Part shown: positions 1-8,270 of the stretch, one piece after another
Layout of the letters: each line of letters starts with the position of its first letter
Position numbering within the stretch: position 1 is the stretch's first letter
DNA from: Candidatus Falkowbacteria bacterium UBA2355
GTDB taxonomy: Bacteria; Patescibacteriota; Patescibacteriia; Patescibacteriales; Patescibacteriaceae
Reading direction: 5' to 3'
DNA length: 24,917 bases
NCBI GenBank assembly: GCA_002344425.1
Contig: DDTV01000021.1
Location: forward strand, 1 to 24,917
Made by a program: the position numbers and the translations under genes
Notes under the pieces: model-generated
Told to the model about the DNA's origin: nothing
What the model saw: only the letters and a program-made list of their open reading frames with translations
Databases searched by the model: none

Positions 1-7
1 TTTTAAA

Positions 8-34
8 CCCCGGACTAAATGCCGGGGCTTTTTT
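8..34 (+). terminator. Intrinsic terminator (possibly bidirectional)
   Basis: A 6-bp all-G/C stem (8-13 with 22-27) closes an 8-nt loop and is followed on the plus strand by C and six T. On the minus strand it lies just past the stop of the M16 peptidase gene, where the trailing tract (TTTAAAA) is weaker. The T-run favours a plus-strand gene ending just outside the window, but the same hairpin can end the long minus-strand operon. Confidence 0.75.
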
Positions 35-1310
35 ATTTCAGCAATTTCTCAAATTTCTTCGGGTCCGTATAGGGACCGATAATCGCCAGATTCAGTTTTT
101 TCGGATCAAAGATTTTTTGCGCGACTCTCTGTATATCATTAGCGCTAATCTTTTTAATTTCGTGAAGGAAATCTTCGGGGGTTACAAGCTTCAGTTTTTT
201 AGGCTGTTGGTGGTTGATAACGAGTTGATTGGCGTACCAACCGGCGATATCGTCCGGGCTTTCAAGGCTTAGCATAATCCGTCCGGAAATAAATTGTTTG
301 ATTTTTTCAAGCTCTGAGTCCGATATTTTTTCCTTGGCGATTCTTTTATATTCGGCGATGATGATGCCGATGGCTTTTTCAATCTTATCGACGGGCACGC
401 CGGCCTTTGTCGCGAGATAACCGGTGTCTGAATAACCTTCATTGCCCGAGCGGACATAGTAGCAGAGTCCGTTGCGTTCGCGCAGTTGGCTGAAGAGCCG
501 GGAACTCATCGAACCGCCTAAAATAGTGGCAATAACTTTCAGCGCGACGGTCTCTTTGGCGCCGAAGGGCATTGTCCGAACGCCCAAAGACAAATGAGCT
601 TGATCGGTTTTTTTAAACTCTATTTTGACCGCTGGTTTAGATTGATATTCTTTAGTTACAACCTTTTTTTTGGCCTTGCCCTTAGCGTAAGCTTTGAAGG
701 TAGAAGCTAAAAGTTTCTCGGAATCAGCCGGCAATTTTCCGGCCAAGCAAACAAAGGTGCTTTCGGCTCTGTATTGGCTTTTGAAATAATCGACAAAGTC
801 TTTACGCTTAAAGCTCAAGATATTCTTTTTAGTTCCGATCGTGTCCCAGCCGGCCGGAGTATCGCCGTAGAGCAGTTCTTCAAAAACATCCTCAAGGCGC
901 ATAATCGGATTGTCGAGATACATATTCACTTCTTCGACAATAACGCCGGACTCGCGTTTGATTTCTTCGGCATCGAATTTGGAGTTAAGCAACATATCGG
1001 CGACCACCTCGATAGCCGGTTTGATTTGATTGGCGGCCGTTTTAATCCAATAGCCGGTATATTCTTTTGAAGTGAAGGCATTGTATTCGCCGCCGAGTTT
1101 ATCAAGTTCGGAAGAGAGGATTAGGGCATTGGGACGTTTGGCCGTGCCTTTGAAAAACATGTGTTCGAGAAAATGCGAAAGGCCGCTGGTCTTGCGCGTT
1201 TCATGTTTCGAACCCGTGGCGACCATGACTAAAATAGCCGTCGTCTTTGCGCCGGCCATCGGAACGGTTAGTAAATTCAAGCCCGAAGGCGTCTTTTTGA
1301 GTTTATACAT
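33..1310 (-). CDS. M16 family zinc metallopeptidase
   Basis: Predicted zinc endopeptidase of the M16 (pitrilysin / mitochondrial processing peptidase-like) family, 425 aa, the length of a single two-domain subunit. The inverted zinc motif HFLEH is at residues 46-50, and the third zinc ligand lies in the VEEVNMY segment near residues 126-127, at family spacing. The C-terminal half carries the QLRERNGLCYYV segment, the Arg/Tyr region used for substrate binding. No signal peptide is seen, so it is probably cytoplasmic. It starts 3 bp after the glyS stop and is the last gene of the minus-strand operon. No Shine-Dalgarno site precedes the ATG. The natural substrate is unknown; in bacteria these proteins are usually linked to peptide turnover. 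The family call is firm. Confidence 0.93.
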   Translation of the reverse strand: MYKLKKTPSGLNLLTVPMAGAKTTAILVMVATGSKHETRKTSGLSHFLEHMFFKGTAKRPNALILSSELDKLGGEYNAFTSKEYTGYWIKTAANQIKPAIEVVADMLLNSKFDAEEIKRESGVIVEEVNMYLDNPIMRLEDVFEELLYGDTPAGWDTIGTKKNILSFKRKDFVDYFKSQYRAESTFVCLAGKLPADSEKLLASTFKAYAKGKAKKKVVTKEYQSKPAVKIEFKKTDQAHLSLGVRTMPFGAKETVALKVIATILGGSMSSRLFSQLRERNGLCYYVRSGNEGYSDTGYLATKAGVPVDKIEKAIGIIIAEYKRIAKEKISDSELEKIKQFISGRIMLSLESPDDIAGWYANQLVINHQQPKKLKLVTPEDFLHEIKKISANDIQRVAQKIFDPKKLNLAIIGPYTDPKKFEKLLK

Positions 1311-1313
1311 AGT

Positions 1314-2627
1314 TTAAAATTTGTCAGAAAAATAATTTTGTAATTCGTCGATTTTGACTCGCTCTTGTTTCATCGTATCGCGATCGCGGACCGTTACTTC
1401 GCCTTTTTCCAGCGTATCAAAATCAACCGTAACGCAGTAAGGCGTGCCGATTTCATCTTGGCGGCGGTAGCGTTTGCCGACATTGCCGTTATCATCAAAG
1501 TCGCAGGCCCAATTTAATTTGAGCGAATGATAAATTTCTTGCGCCGCGGCAACCAGCTCGGGCTTATTTTTCAAAAGCGGGAAAACGGCGATTTTATAAG
1601 GCGCCAGTTTGGCCGGAAGCTTCAGAACGACTCGGGTGTCCTCGCCGTCCGCTTCTTCGGTATAGGCCGATAAGAGTACCGCTAAGACACTGCGGTCAAC
1701 GCCCAGCGACGGCTCAATAACGTGCGGCGTATATTTATTGCCTTCGGAGTCGGTGTAATCAAGTTTATGATTTGTTAAATCAAAATCAGTTCGATAAGCA
1801 AGACCGTAAAGTTCTTTGCGGCCAAAAGGAAATTCGTATTCGAAGTCAATGGTTTTTTTAGAGTAATGAGCCAATTCTTCGGCCGGCACTTCTAATTCAT
1901 GGATTTCATTTTTCTTAATGCCGAGGCTCGCAATCCATTCATGCATTTCGCCGCGCCAAGCTTCGAAGTGTCCCTGCCACTCGCTGTCCTTCTTCGGCTC
2001 GGGAATGAAATATTCTATTTCCATTTGTTCGAATTCGCGGGTGCGGAAAATAAAGTTGCCGGGCGTAATTTCATTGCGGAAGGCTTTGCCGATTTGAGCA
2101 ACGCCGAAGGGTAATTTTTTGCGCGTCGTATCGACAATATTTTTGAAATTAACAAAAATGCCCTGCGCCGTTTCCGGTCGGAAGTAAACCGTGTTTTTTT
2201 CGTCTTCCACCGGTCCCAAAAAAGTTTTTAACATTAAGTTAAATTGCTTAGATTCGGTCAACTCATGATTCTTTTTATCTTTTGGACAGACCGTATCAAT
2301 ATCCTTGAGCTGATCTTCTCGAAAACGTTCATGGCATTTTTTGCATTCGACCAGCGGATCCGAGAATGTCGCGACGTGTCCCGAGGCTTCCCAAACTTTG
2401 GTATTCATCAATAAGGCGGCATCAAGCCCGACCATATCGTCGCGCATCGTTACAAAGCGCTTCCACCAAGCTTGCTTGATGTTGTTTTTAAGCTCAACGC
2501 CCAAAGGTCCATAGTCCCAGGTATTGGCCAAACCGCCATAAATCTCCGAACCGGGGAATATAAAACCGCGCCGCTTTACTAGCGACGTTATCTTATCCAT
2601 CAAGTCGTTTTTCTCGGTTTTCTTCAT
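1314..2627 (-). CDS. glyS: Glycine--tRNA ligase, single-subunit class II
   Basis: Charges tRNA-Gly with glycine. This is the dimeric class II form (as in Thermus, archaea and eukaryotes), not the GlyQ/GlyS tetramer. Visible are an N-terminal GlyRS signature (FPGSEIYGGLANTWDYGPLG, from about residue 24), a CKKC pair in a zinc-binding insert, motif 2 around FRPETAQGIF and FRNE, motif 3 around EPSLGVDRS, and a C-terminal anticodon-binding domain ending near VRDRDTMKQERV. The open frame runs upstream to 2714, but the ATG at 2625-2627 overlaps the TGA of the upstream gene by 4 bp (2624-2627) and puts the family N-terminus at the right place, giving 437 aa. That overlap implies translational coupling. 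No Shine-Dalgarno sequence is present. Confidence 0.95.
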   Translation of the reverse strand: MKKTEKNDLMDKITSLVKRRGFIFPGSEIYGGLANTWDYGPLGVELKNNIKQAWWKRFVTMRDDMVGLDAALLMNTKVWEASGHVATFSDPLVECKKCHERFREDQLKDIDTVCPKDKKNHELTESKQFNLMLKTFLGPVEDEKNTVYFRPETAQGIFVNFKNIVDTTRKKLPFGVAQIGKAFRNEITPGNFIFRTREFEQMEIEYFIPEPKKDSEWQGHFEAWRGEMHEWIASLGIKKNEIHELEVPAEELAHYSKKTIDFEYEFPFGRKELYGLAYRTDFDLTNHKLDYTDSEGNKYTPHVIEPSLGVDRSVLAVLLSAYTEEADGEDTRVVLKLPAKLAPYKIAVFPLLKNKPELVAAAQEIYHSLKLNWACDFDDNGNVGKRYRRQDEIGTPYCVTVDFDTLEKGEVTVRDRDTMKQERVKIDELQNYFSDKF

Positions 2628-3850
2628 GAAATCAGTGTATCGCGGCGAAGCCCGGCTGTCAAAGCGGCGACGGTCGCGAGAACCAGAGGACCGATATGCA
2701 AGCTTAAAAGCCAATGATCAAATAAAGCTATTACGACCAGAGCTCCTAAAATCGACAGAGGCAGTTTTTTAAACAAAAATCCGGCCAGCAATAAGCCAAT
2801 AAGACCGAGTTCGGCTAAGATCAATAAAAAGGTATTATGAACCGGCTGATAAAACCAGACAAGTTCATTCGGTCTTGTTTGTTCAAGCGCCAAGCCGTAA
2901 GTGCCCAGCCCCGAGCCGATAAGCAAATTCTTTTTAACAACACCCAAGGAATCTTTCCAGCCGCCCAGACGTTCAGATGATGATATTTGTTCCAATCGAG
3001 AGTCGTTATTTAGACGTGGAGCGAACAAATAATAATATGGGGTGACAAATAGCCCAATGACGATGATGCTAATTAATAAGAAGGGCAATAATTTTTTAAA
3101 TTGATTTTTATATTGAATCAGAATAACGATAATGGCAATGAGCGCCGCGAGCCAGGCGCCGCGGGAAAAAGAGGCGACTAAGCCGGCGCTTAAACCGATA
3201 ATCGAAGCAGTTAGGATAATATGCTCCGGTTTATTTTCTTTGGGATTTATTTTTAATGCTAAGAGCATGGCGATAATCAAAGCCAGCGCCAGATAGCCGC
3301 CTAAAATATTGGGATGATCAAAGGGACCGTAAGCGCGCAGCCAGCGTTCAATTACGCCGTCGGGCGCAACAGCTTCAATAACCGAAACGCCGAGTTCGGC
3401 CGGTTGATGTTCGGCCAAACCAAACCACTTCGACGCCGGCGCGCTTTGGCTTGAAAATTGCCAGACGCCGAATATGCCGGCGACGGCCGCTCCGGCGACA
3501 AAGGCCAGGGCCAGTTTTTTATAATCAAAGCCATGATGCTTCAAAGCGAAATAAAGGGCGAGAGCGAGTAACATCCAAAGCCAATGAAAGGCGCTCAGCG
3601 CAGGATTAAAGCTTGAAAAAATATTAGCTAAAGCCAAGCCGATAAGCAGGACCGGCAACAATATTTTTTTGTTGCTTAATGGCTTTGCCCCAAACAAACA
3701 GAAGGCAATTAAGACAATCAGCAGAATATCAATCGCATATAAGCTAATCGTGCCATATTCCCAATATTCGCCATTAAGAGAGCCCGAAGAAATTATCAAT
3801 CTGGTTTGCCAGGGCAAGAGAAATAAAAAAGCGGCGGCGATGTATTTCAT
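2624..3850 (-). CDS. Wzy / O-antigen ligase family membrane protein
   Basis: Polytopic inner-membrane protein of 408 aa with roughly ten or more hydrophobic segments. It has the Wzy_C / O-antigen-ligase hallmarks: YGPFDHPNILGGYLA near residues 174-188, FSRGAWLA near 228-235, and a larger exported loop (about 271-335, GSGLGTYG and WFYQPVHNTFLLILAELGL) that carries the conserved His. Members polymerise or transfer undecaprenyl-linked glycans at the outer face of the membrane. Which reaction this one performs cannot be read from sequence. The ATG overlaps the upstream TGA by 4 bp (3847-3850), and its own TGA overlaps the glyS ATG. Initiating sugar-transferase and glycosyltransferase genes lie at the far end of the window, so surface glycan synthesis is plausible. 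Confidence 0.85.
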   Translation of the reverse strand: MKYIAAAFLFLLPWQTRLIISSGSLNGEYWEYGTISLYAIDILLIVLIAFCLFGAKPLSNKKILLPVLLIGLALANIFSSFNPALSAFHWLWMLLALALYFALKHHGFDYKKLALAFVAGAAVAGIFGVWQFSSQSAPASKWFGLAEHQPAELGVSVIEAVAPDGVIERWLRAYGPFDHPNILGGYLALALIIAMLLALKINPKENKPEHIILTASIIGLSAGLVASFSRGAWLAALIAIIVILIQYKNQFKKLLPFLLISIIVIGLFVTPYYYLFAPRLNNDSRLEQISSSERLGGWKDSLGVVKKNLLIGSGLGTYGLALEQTRPNELVWFYQPVHNTFLLILAELGLIGLLLAGFLFKKLPLSILGALVVIALFDHWLLSLHIGPLVLATVAALTAGLRRDTLIS

Positions 3851-4734
3851 AGAGTGGCCAGCCGTTCCTCGGCGGCTTTAATAAAATAAGCCCGACGATC
3901 AAGACTGTGCAGTTTTAACATATGGTCATTGATGATAATCGAAGTGCCGGCGGCTTTTTTCAATTGCGGCGATAATAAAATAAGATGAATTTTTTTACTT
4001 ATTTTTTCAAAAAGATTCCAAAAAGATAATGACTCAATTGATCGATTGGAAATAGTGAAACGTTTCTGCGGAACAGGACAAGCGATTTTCCAATTCGGAA
4101 TTTTTTGATCTAACCAAGCATTGGCTGCCAGTAATTTTTCATAGGCATCAGAAGCTCCGAAGAGCGGCACGAGGCCGGCCAGCCAATAACTGAAATACCA
4201 ATCATTATTGTTCAGTCGGCAAAGCGACAAATCAAGCGCGCTCTCATCGCTTAGGAAACTCAAGCAAAGCGTATCGGCGGTTTTGCGCCGGCTCGGACGC
4301 TGTCCGGTCAAGGCTAAAATAATTGTTGCGATGAATTTAACCAGCCAGACCCGGTTCTTTTTTGTAATGACGAATAAATCAATGTCAGCTTCGGCTTTAA
4401 GATTATGCGCGCCGATGGAGTTAGCCAGCGCGATGAGTCGTATCCAGGGCAGCCAAGAGATTAAGCGCAAACGGCGCCGGGCAAGAGCGATTTTCTTTTT
4501 GGCATCTCGGTAGCGTCTTTGGCGCGTTTCGATAATTTCACCTCGGCCGGGCAAAAAATAAAAACCATCAGCGCGTTCAAGCGGCGCGGGATTTTTTAAC
4601 ATGTTTCTGATTTCAAAATAGGAACATGGCTCCGAGGCGAATTGCCATATTTCGAAATCAGTCAGCGGATAGTCAAAAATATCAAAACGGGCAACGACGG
4701 TTTTGATGGCCTGCGCTAGGTTTCCTGCTTCCAT
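3847..4734 (-). CDS. Winged-helix / nucleotidyltransferase-like protein
   Basis: About 295 aa. The N-terminus (residues 1-60, with FDIFDYPLTDFEIW) looks like a small winged-helix module. It is followed by a minimal nucleotidyltransferase-like core: a helix, then ADIDLFVITKKNRVWLVKF, where D117-x-D119 matches the metal-binding DxD. The usual GS pair before it is replaced by SIGAHN. The rest is helical with a few hydrophobic stretches. I have seen this architecture repeatedly in CPR genomes, but its substrate is unknown to me. Start choice: ATG at 4734 is 1 bp beyond the rmuC stop; ATG at 4746 (four residues longer, 11-bp overlap) is also possible. The TGA overlaps the next ATG by 4 bp. It sits between rmuC and the Wzy-like gene. 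Confidence 0.7.
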   Translation of the reverse strand: MEAGNLAQAIKTVVARFDIFDYPLTDFEIWQFASEPCSYFEIRNMLKNPAPLERADGFYFLPGRGEIIETRQRRYRDAKKKIALARRRLRLISWLPWIRLIALANSIGAHNLKAEADIDLFVITKKNRVWLVKFIATIILALTGQRPSRRKTADTLCLSFLSDESALDLSLCRLNNNDWYFSYWLAGLVPLFGASDAYEKLLAANAWLDQKIPNWKIACPVPQKRFTISNRSIESLSFWNLFEKISKKIHLILLSPQLKKAAGTSIIINDHMLKLHSLDRRAYFIKAAEERLATL

Positions 4735-4735
4735 A

Positions 4736-5773
4736 TTATTCTTCATTCTCGCCCATGACCGGACGATCCAAGGTGATTGGCTCGACGCCGGCAACTTCGC
4801 CGGAAATCTTTGTTACGTCTTTGTCGATTTTGCCGAATTCTTTATGAGCGCTGTTAAAGTGATTGACGGTTGTACCGAGACTGGCGCCGAGTTTTTGCAA
4901 ATAGGTTTCATAACTGCCGAGGTGCTGGCTTAATTTGCCAACCGAGGCGATAATCGATTTGGCGCTTTCTTCGATTTGCATGGCGCGCAAGCCCTGCAAG
5001 ACCGTTTGCAAATAAGCCAAAAAAGAAGTCGGAGAAACAATAATGACCTTATACTTGCTGGCGGCGCGTTGAATCAGGTTTTCCGTATCCTCGCTAATTG
5101 CGCCGATTTTGTTAATTAATAAATCATAGTAAATCGCTTCATGCGGAATGAACATAAAGGCGAAATCCATCGTGCCTTGATCCGGTTGTATGTATTTCGA
5201 TGTTTCAACAATACGGCTTTTCAAATCATTCAAGAATATTTTTTCATAACGCTCTCTTTCACCCTGATCAACGGCTTCGACAATGCGGTTGTAATTTTCC
5301 AGCGAGAACTTAGAATCGATCGGAATGATTTTATCTTTGACAAAAACAACCGCGTCGACAATGGTTTTGTTCTTAAAGCCATATTGCATTTGATAGCTCG
5401 CTGGCGGCAGGCAATTTTTCAGCAATGTCTCTAAGTAGTATTCGCCAAGGACGCCGCGTTGTTTGGGATTTTTCAATATATCTTGGAGACTTTGCAGCTG
5501 CGAAGAAAAATTAATGACTTGTTTGTTGGTTTCGTCTAGTTTGGTAAGTTTTTCGGTTACGTCTTTTATTAATTGGGCGCTTTCTCCGAATTGCTGGCGC
5601 GTTACGGCATGAGTTTCGGAAAGTTTGTTGTCTAAGAGTTGGCGCAATTCTTTGTTTTGTTCGAATAATATTTTGATTTCGGGGCTGGTTTCCGGCTTGG
5701 TTTTGCGGATTAAAAGAAAGCCGATAACAATAAAACCGGCGACTATAATTAGGATGAGAATCGGGTCGTTCAT
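4736..5773 (-). CDS. rmuC: RmuC-family DNA recombination protein
   Basis: Predicted RmuC homologue, 344 aa. The family limits DNA rearrangement at inverted repeats in E. coli and carries a PD-(D/E)XK-type nuclease-like core. Visible are one N-terminal membrane anchor (about residues 4-22), a coiled coil (about 35-95), and the RmuC domain with GVLGEYYLETLLKNCLP, then VDAVVF and IPIDSKFSLENYNR, which fit the D...D-x-K core. The open frame extends to 5824, but the promoter at 5796-5824 would start transcription near 5789, so the ATG at 5771-5773 is the plausible start. It also begins right before the membrane anchor. First gene of the minus-strand operon ending with the M16 peptidase. Confidence 0.9.
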   Translation of the reverse strand: MNDPILILIIVAGFIVIGFLLIRKTKPETSPEIKILFEQNKELRQLLDNKLSETHAVTRQQFGESAQLIKDVTEKLTKLDETNKQVINFSSQLQSLQDILKNPKQRGVLGEYYLETLLKNCLPPASYQMQYGFKNKTIVDAVVFVKDKIIPIDSKFSLENYNRIVEAVDQGERERYEKIFLNDLKSRIVETSKYIQPDQGTMDFAFMFIPHEAIYYDLLINKIGAISEDTENLIQRAASKYKVIIVSPTSFLAYLQTVLQGLRAMQIEESAKSIIASVGKLSQHLGSYETYLQKLGASLGTTVNHFNSAHKEFGKIDKDVTKISGEVAGVEPITLDRPVMGENEE

Positions 5774-5774
5774 A

Positions 5775-5803
5775 TTGATTTTTGCTTCGATTGTCATTAT
5801 ACT
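5775..5803 (+). promoter_or_regulatory. Sigma-70-type promoter of the 49-aa ORF
   Basis: TTGATT (5775-5780), 17-bp spacer, TATACT (5798-5803). The predicted start near 5810 leaves only about 3-4 nt before the ATG at 5814, so the message would be nearly leaderless. Its -10 box shares bases 5798-5801 with the opposing rmuC promoter. Confidence 0.6.
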
Positions 5804-5824
5804 GGTAATATCTATGAAATTCAA
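5796..5824 (-). promoter_or_regulatory. Sigma-70-type promoter of the rmuC operon
   Basis: Reading the minus strand: TTGAAT (5824-5819), 17-bp spacer, perfect TATAAT (5801-5796). Predicted start near 5789 and leader of about 16 nt to the rmuC ATG. The -35 box lies inside the first codons of the plus-strand 49-aa ORF. Confidence 0.7.
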
Positions 5825-5963
5825 TTTTATCGGATTTGGCCGTCAAAAATGGAGCTGCAGCCGTAATTTTATTATCGGCATGACCGGCTTTGTTATCGGT
5901 TTTGCCGTAGCTTGGATTATGTGGTCGACGACGGTCGATTATATGATGAGCGTACTGAGATAA
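5814..5963 (+). CDS. Small membrane protein (49 aa), unknown
   Basis: A 49-residue frame I consider real. It begins at the first ATG downstream of a good promoter. It encodes a basic N-terminus (residues 1-17, with K, R, Q and W) followed by one hydrophobic segment (about 19-40, IIGMTGFVIGFAVAWIMW) and a short tail, a plausible inside-out single-pass topology. It ends 40 bp before a terminator hairpin. It is the only protein-coding gene pointing rightwards among the leftward operons of the first 10 kb. No family is recognised. It could be a regulatory or membrane-complex micro-protein, or a chance frame under a real promoter. Confidence 0.5.
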   Translation: MKFNFIGFGRQKWSCSRNFIIGMTGFVIGFAVAWIMWSTTVDYMMSVLR

Positions 5964-6004
5964 GATGAAAGGCAATTCACGGGGCAAGGTAGGCAATAAA
6001 AAAG

Positions 6005-6033
6005 GCCCGGCGTTTCGAACGCCGAGCTTTTTT
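6005..6033. terminator. Bidirectional intrinsic terminator
   Basis: A 7-bp stem (6008-6014 with 6018-6024, extendable past one C·A mismatch by two outer pairs) closes a TCG loop. Six T follow on the plus strand and six A precede it, which give T on the minus strand. It sits between the 49-aa ORF (plus) and the 3' end of topA (minus) and can serve both. Confidence 0.85.
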
Positions 6034-6043
6034 AAGAATAAAC

Positions 6044-8266
6044 CTACTTCCCGTACTCACAACCCTTACTCGAACAACGCGGACCATCTTTGCCCTCGAC
6101 CAAAGGTTCGCCGCAATCCGGACATTTCTCTCCGGTCGGCTTAGAATTAAAAGCCGTTTTGCAATCCGGATAACGATCGCAGGCCCAGAAGATGCCGCGC
6201 CGCGAACGCTTTTGAACAATATTGCCTTCTTTGCAAACCGGGCAGGGGATTTTCGGCGCATTCGGGTCGCTGATGTTTTTAATATTTTTGCATTTCGGAT
6301 AAGCCGTACAAGCTAAGAAGGGACCGAAGCGCCCGACTTTGACAGCCATCGGCGAGCCGCACTTGTCGCAGACAACATCTTTATGGGCTTCGTTGAGAGC
6401 TTTAAGTTTCTCATCTTCTTCGGGCGATTTCTTTGTCATTGACTTGATGTTTTTGCAGTCAGGAAAATTCGAGCAAGCCAAGAAAGGACCGAAGCGGCCT
6501 GTTTTGACGAGCATTTTCGAACCGCACTTGTCGCAAACTTCTTCGGATAATTGTTCTGGCATAATATCGGTTTTTTTAATAGCTTCATATTTTTCGGTCA
6601 AATTCTTATGAAAGGGTTCATAAAAATCCGCAATGACCGGTTGCCATTTTATTTTTCCTTCAGCCACTTCATCCAATTCTTCTTCCATTTTGGCGGTAAA
6701 GGCCAAGTCGACAATCGATTTAAAATGTTCGGCCAGGAGGTCAGTAACGATTTTCCCGATATCGGTCGGAGCCAAACGCTTGTTCTCGTCGCGCACGACA
6801 TAATGCCGAGTTTCAATAGTTGAGATAGTCGGGGCGTAGGTCGAAGGCCGGCCGATGCCGTGCTTTTCCAATTCTTTGACCAGTGTCGCATCCGAGTAGC
6901 GGGCCGGCGGTTTGGTAAAATGTTGTTCGGGTTTCAATTCTATAAGTTCAAGCTGATCTTTTTCTTGGACTTCGGGCAAAAGAGTTTCTTGGCTCTTTTC
7001 CGGAGACAAAGCCAACCAGCCGGGGAAGACTACGGTTTGGCCGGTGGCGCGAAATTCTCCCGCGCCGGCTTCAATATCAATGCCGGTTTGGTCTAGTTGC
7101 GCATCAGCCATTTGCGTTGCAACGGCCCTTTGCCAGATTAAACGGTAAAGTTTAAGTTGGTTGGGCGCCAAGAAATCTTTTAAACTATCGGGACTGCGTT
7201 GAGCGTCGGAAGGTCGTATTGCTTCGTGGGCTTCTTGCGCTCCCTTAGACTTAGTTTTAAAAAGGCGCGGTTTAGAGAGAGCGTAATCATCGCCGAAATT
7301 GTTTTTTATATATTCATGAGCCTCGCCCAAAAATTTTTCACTCAAGTTAAGAGAATCGGTTCTCATATAAGTAATCAAACCGATAGAACCTTCATCACCC
7401 AATTCAATACCTTCGTATAATTGCTGGGCAAGCATCATGGTTTGTTTGGCGGAAAAACCCAAAAGGCGATTGGCGGCCTGCTGCAAACTGGAAGTCGTAA
7501 ACGGCGCTCCCGGCGCTTTGGCCGTGCGTTTCTTTTCCACCTTGGTGACTATGTAATCCGCTTTGGCCAGCTCATCAACTATTTTTTTAGCGGCTGTCTC
7601 TTCTTTTATTTCCAACTTGTCCAATGCCTTGCCGGACAACTTGTTTAATTCGGCAGTCAGAGTTTCGCCCTCTTTGGTTTTCAAATCAGCCGCAATGCTC
7701 CAATATTCATCGCTTTTAAAAGCTTCAATTTCGCGTTCACGATCAACAATCAATCTGAGTGCGACCGATTGGACTCGGCCGGCGCTTAAGCCGCGCGCGA
7801 CTTTCTTCCATAAGAAGGGCGAGAGCTCATAACCGACCAAACGATCTAGGACGCGCCGCGCCTGCTGAGCATCGACCAAGTGTTGGTCCAACTGCCGCGG
7901 GTGAGACAGAGCTTCGGCAATGGCTTCTTTGGTGATTTCATGGAAGACGATGCGAGAAATTTTATTTTCGGGAATTTTCAAAGCCTCAACCAAATGCCAG
8001 GCAATAGCCTCTCCTTCGCGGTCTTCGTCCGAGGCCAGAATGATTTCAGCCGCTTTCTCGGCGGCTTTCTTTAGCTTAGTGACGGTCTTTTTCGCTTTGG
8101 TCGGAATGACATAACGAGGTTTAAAGTCGTTTTCAATGTCGATACCGATATCGGATTTCGGCAAATCGCGAATATGGCCGAAGGATGATTCGACCGTAAA
8201 ACCGGCGCCTAGAAATTTTGAAATTGTTTTCGCCTTGGTTGGCGATTCGACGATAACTAGTTTCAT
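6044..8266 (-). CDS. topA: DNA topoisomerase I (type IA)
   Basis: Relaxes negatively supercoiled DNA through a transient 5'-phosphotyrosine link. At 740 aa it has the full type IA fold: a TOPRIM domain at the start (MKLVIVESPTKAKT, with the acidic ASDEDREGEAIAWH cluster near residue 78), and the catalytic tyrosine at about residue 300 in LITYMRTDS. Four C-terminal zinc-ribbon modules follow, each with two CxxC-type pairs (CDKCGSKM, CDKCGSPM, CPVCKEG, CPDCGEP). The last ends at the C-terminus. The ATG at 8264-8266, 4 bp after the dprA stop, gives the standard N-terminus; the ATG at 8299 would overlap dprA and add 11 unrelated residues. It is last in the tRNA-Val/tRNA-Ile/dprA/topA unit. Confidence 0.96.
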   Translation of the reverse strand: MKLVIVESPTKAKTISKFLGAGFTVESSFGHIRDLPKSDIGIDIENDFKPRYVIPTKAKKTVTKLKKAAEKAAEIILASDEDREGEAIAWHLVEALKIPENKISRIVFHEITKEAIAEALSHPRQLDQHLVDAQQARRVLDRLVGYELSPFLWKKVARGLSAGRVQSVALRLIVDREREIEAFKSDEYWSIAADLKTKEGETLTAELNKLSGKALDKLEIKEETAAKKIVDELAKADYIVTKVEKKRTAKAPGAPFTTSSLQQAANRLLGFSAKQTMMLAQQLYEGIELGDEGSIGLITYMRTDSLNLSEKFLGEAHEYIKNNFGDDYALSKPRLFKTKSKGAQEAHEAIRPSDAQRSPDSLKDFLAPNQLKLYRLIWQRAVATQMADAQLDQTGIDIEAGAGEFRATGQTVVFPGWLALSPEKSQETLLPEVQEKDQLELIELKPEQHFTKPPARYSDATLVKELEKHGIGRPSTYAPTISTIETRHYVVRDENKRLAPTDIGKIVTDLLAEHFKSIVDLAFTAKMEEELDEVAEGKIKWQPVIADFYEPFHKNLTEKYEAIKKTDIMPEQLSEEVCDKCGSKMLVKTGRFGPFLACSNFPDCKNIKSMTKKSPEEDEKLKALNEAHKDVVCDKCGSPMAVKVGRFGPFLACTAYPKCKNIKNISDPNAPKIPCPVCKEGNIVQKRSRRGIFWACDRYPDCKTAFNSKPTGEKCPDCGEPLVEGKDGPRCSSKGCEYGK

Positions 8267-8270
8267 TTTT

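Noticed and set aside
774..1070. 98-aa plus-strand frame
   Set aside because: Antisense shadow of the well-supported M16 peptidase gene, no family resemblance. Other opposite-strand frames over real genes were rejected for the same reason.
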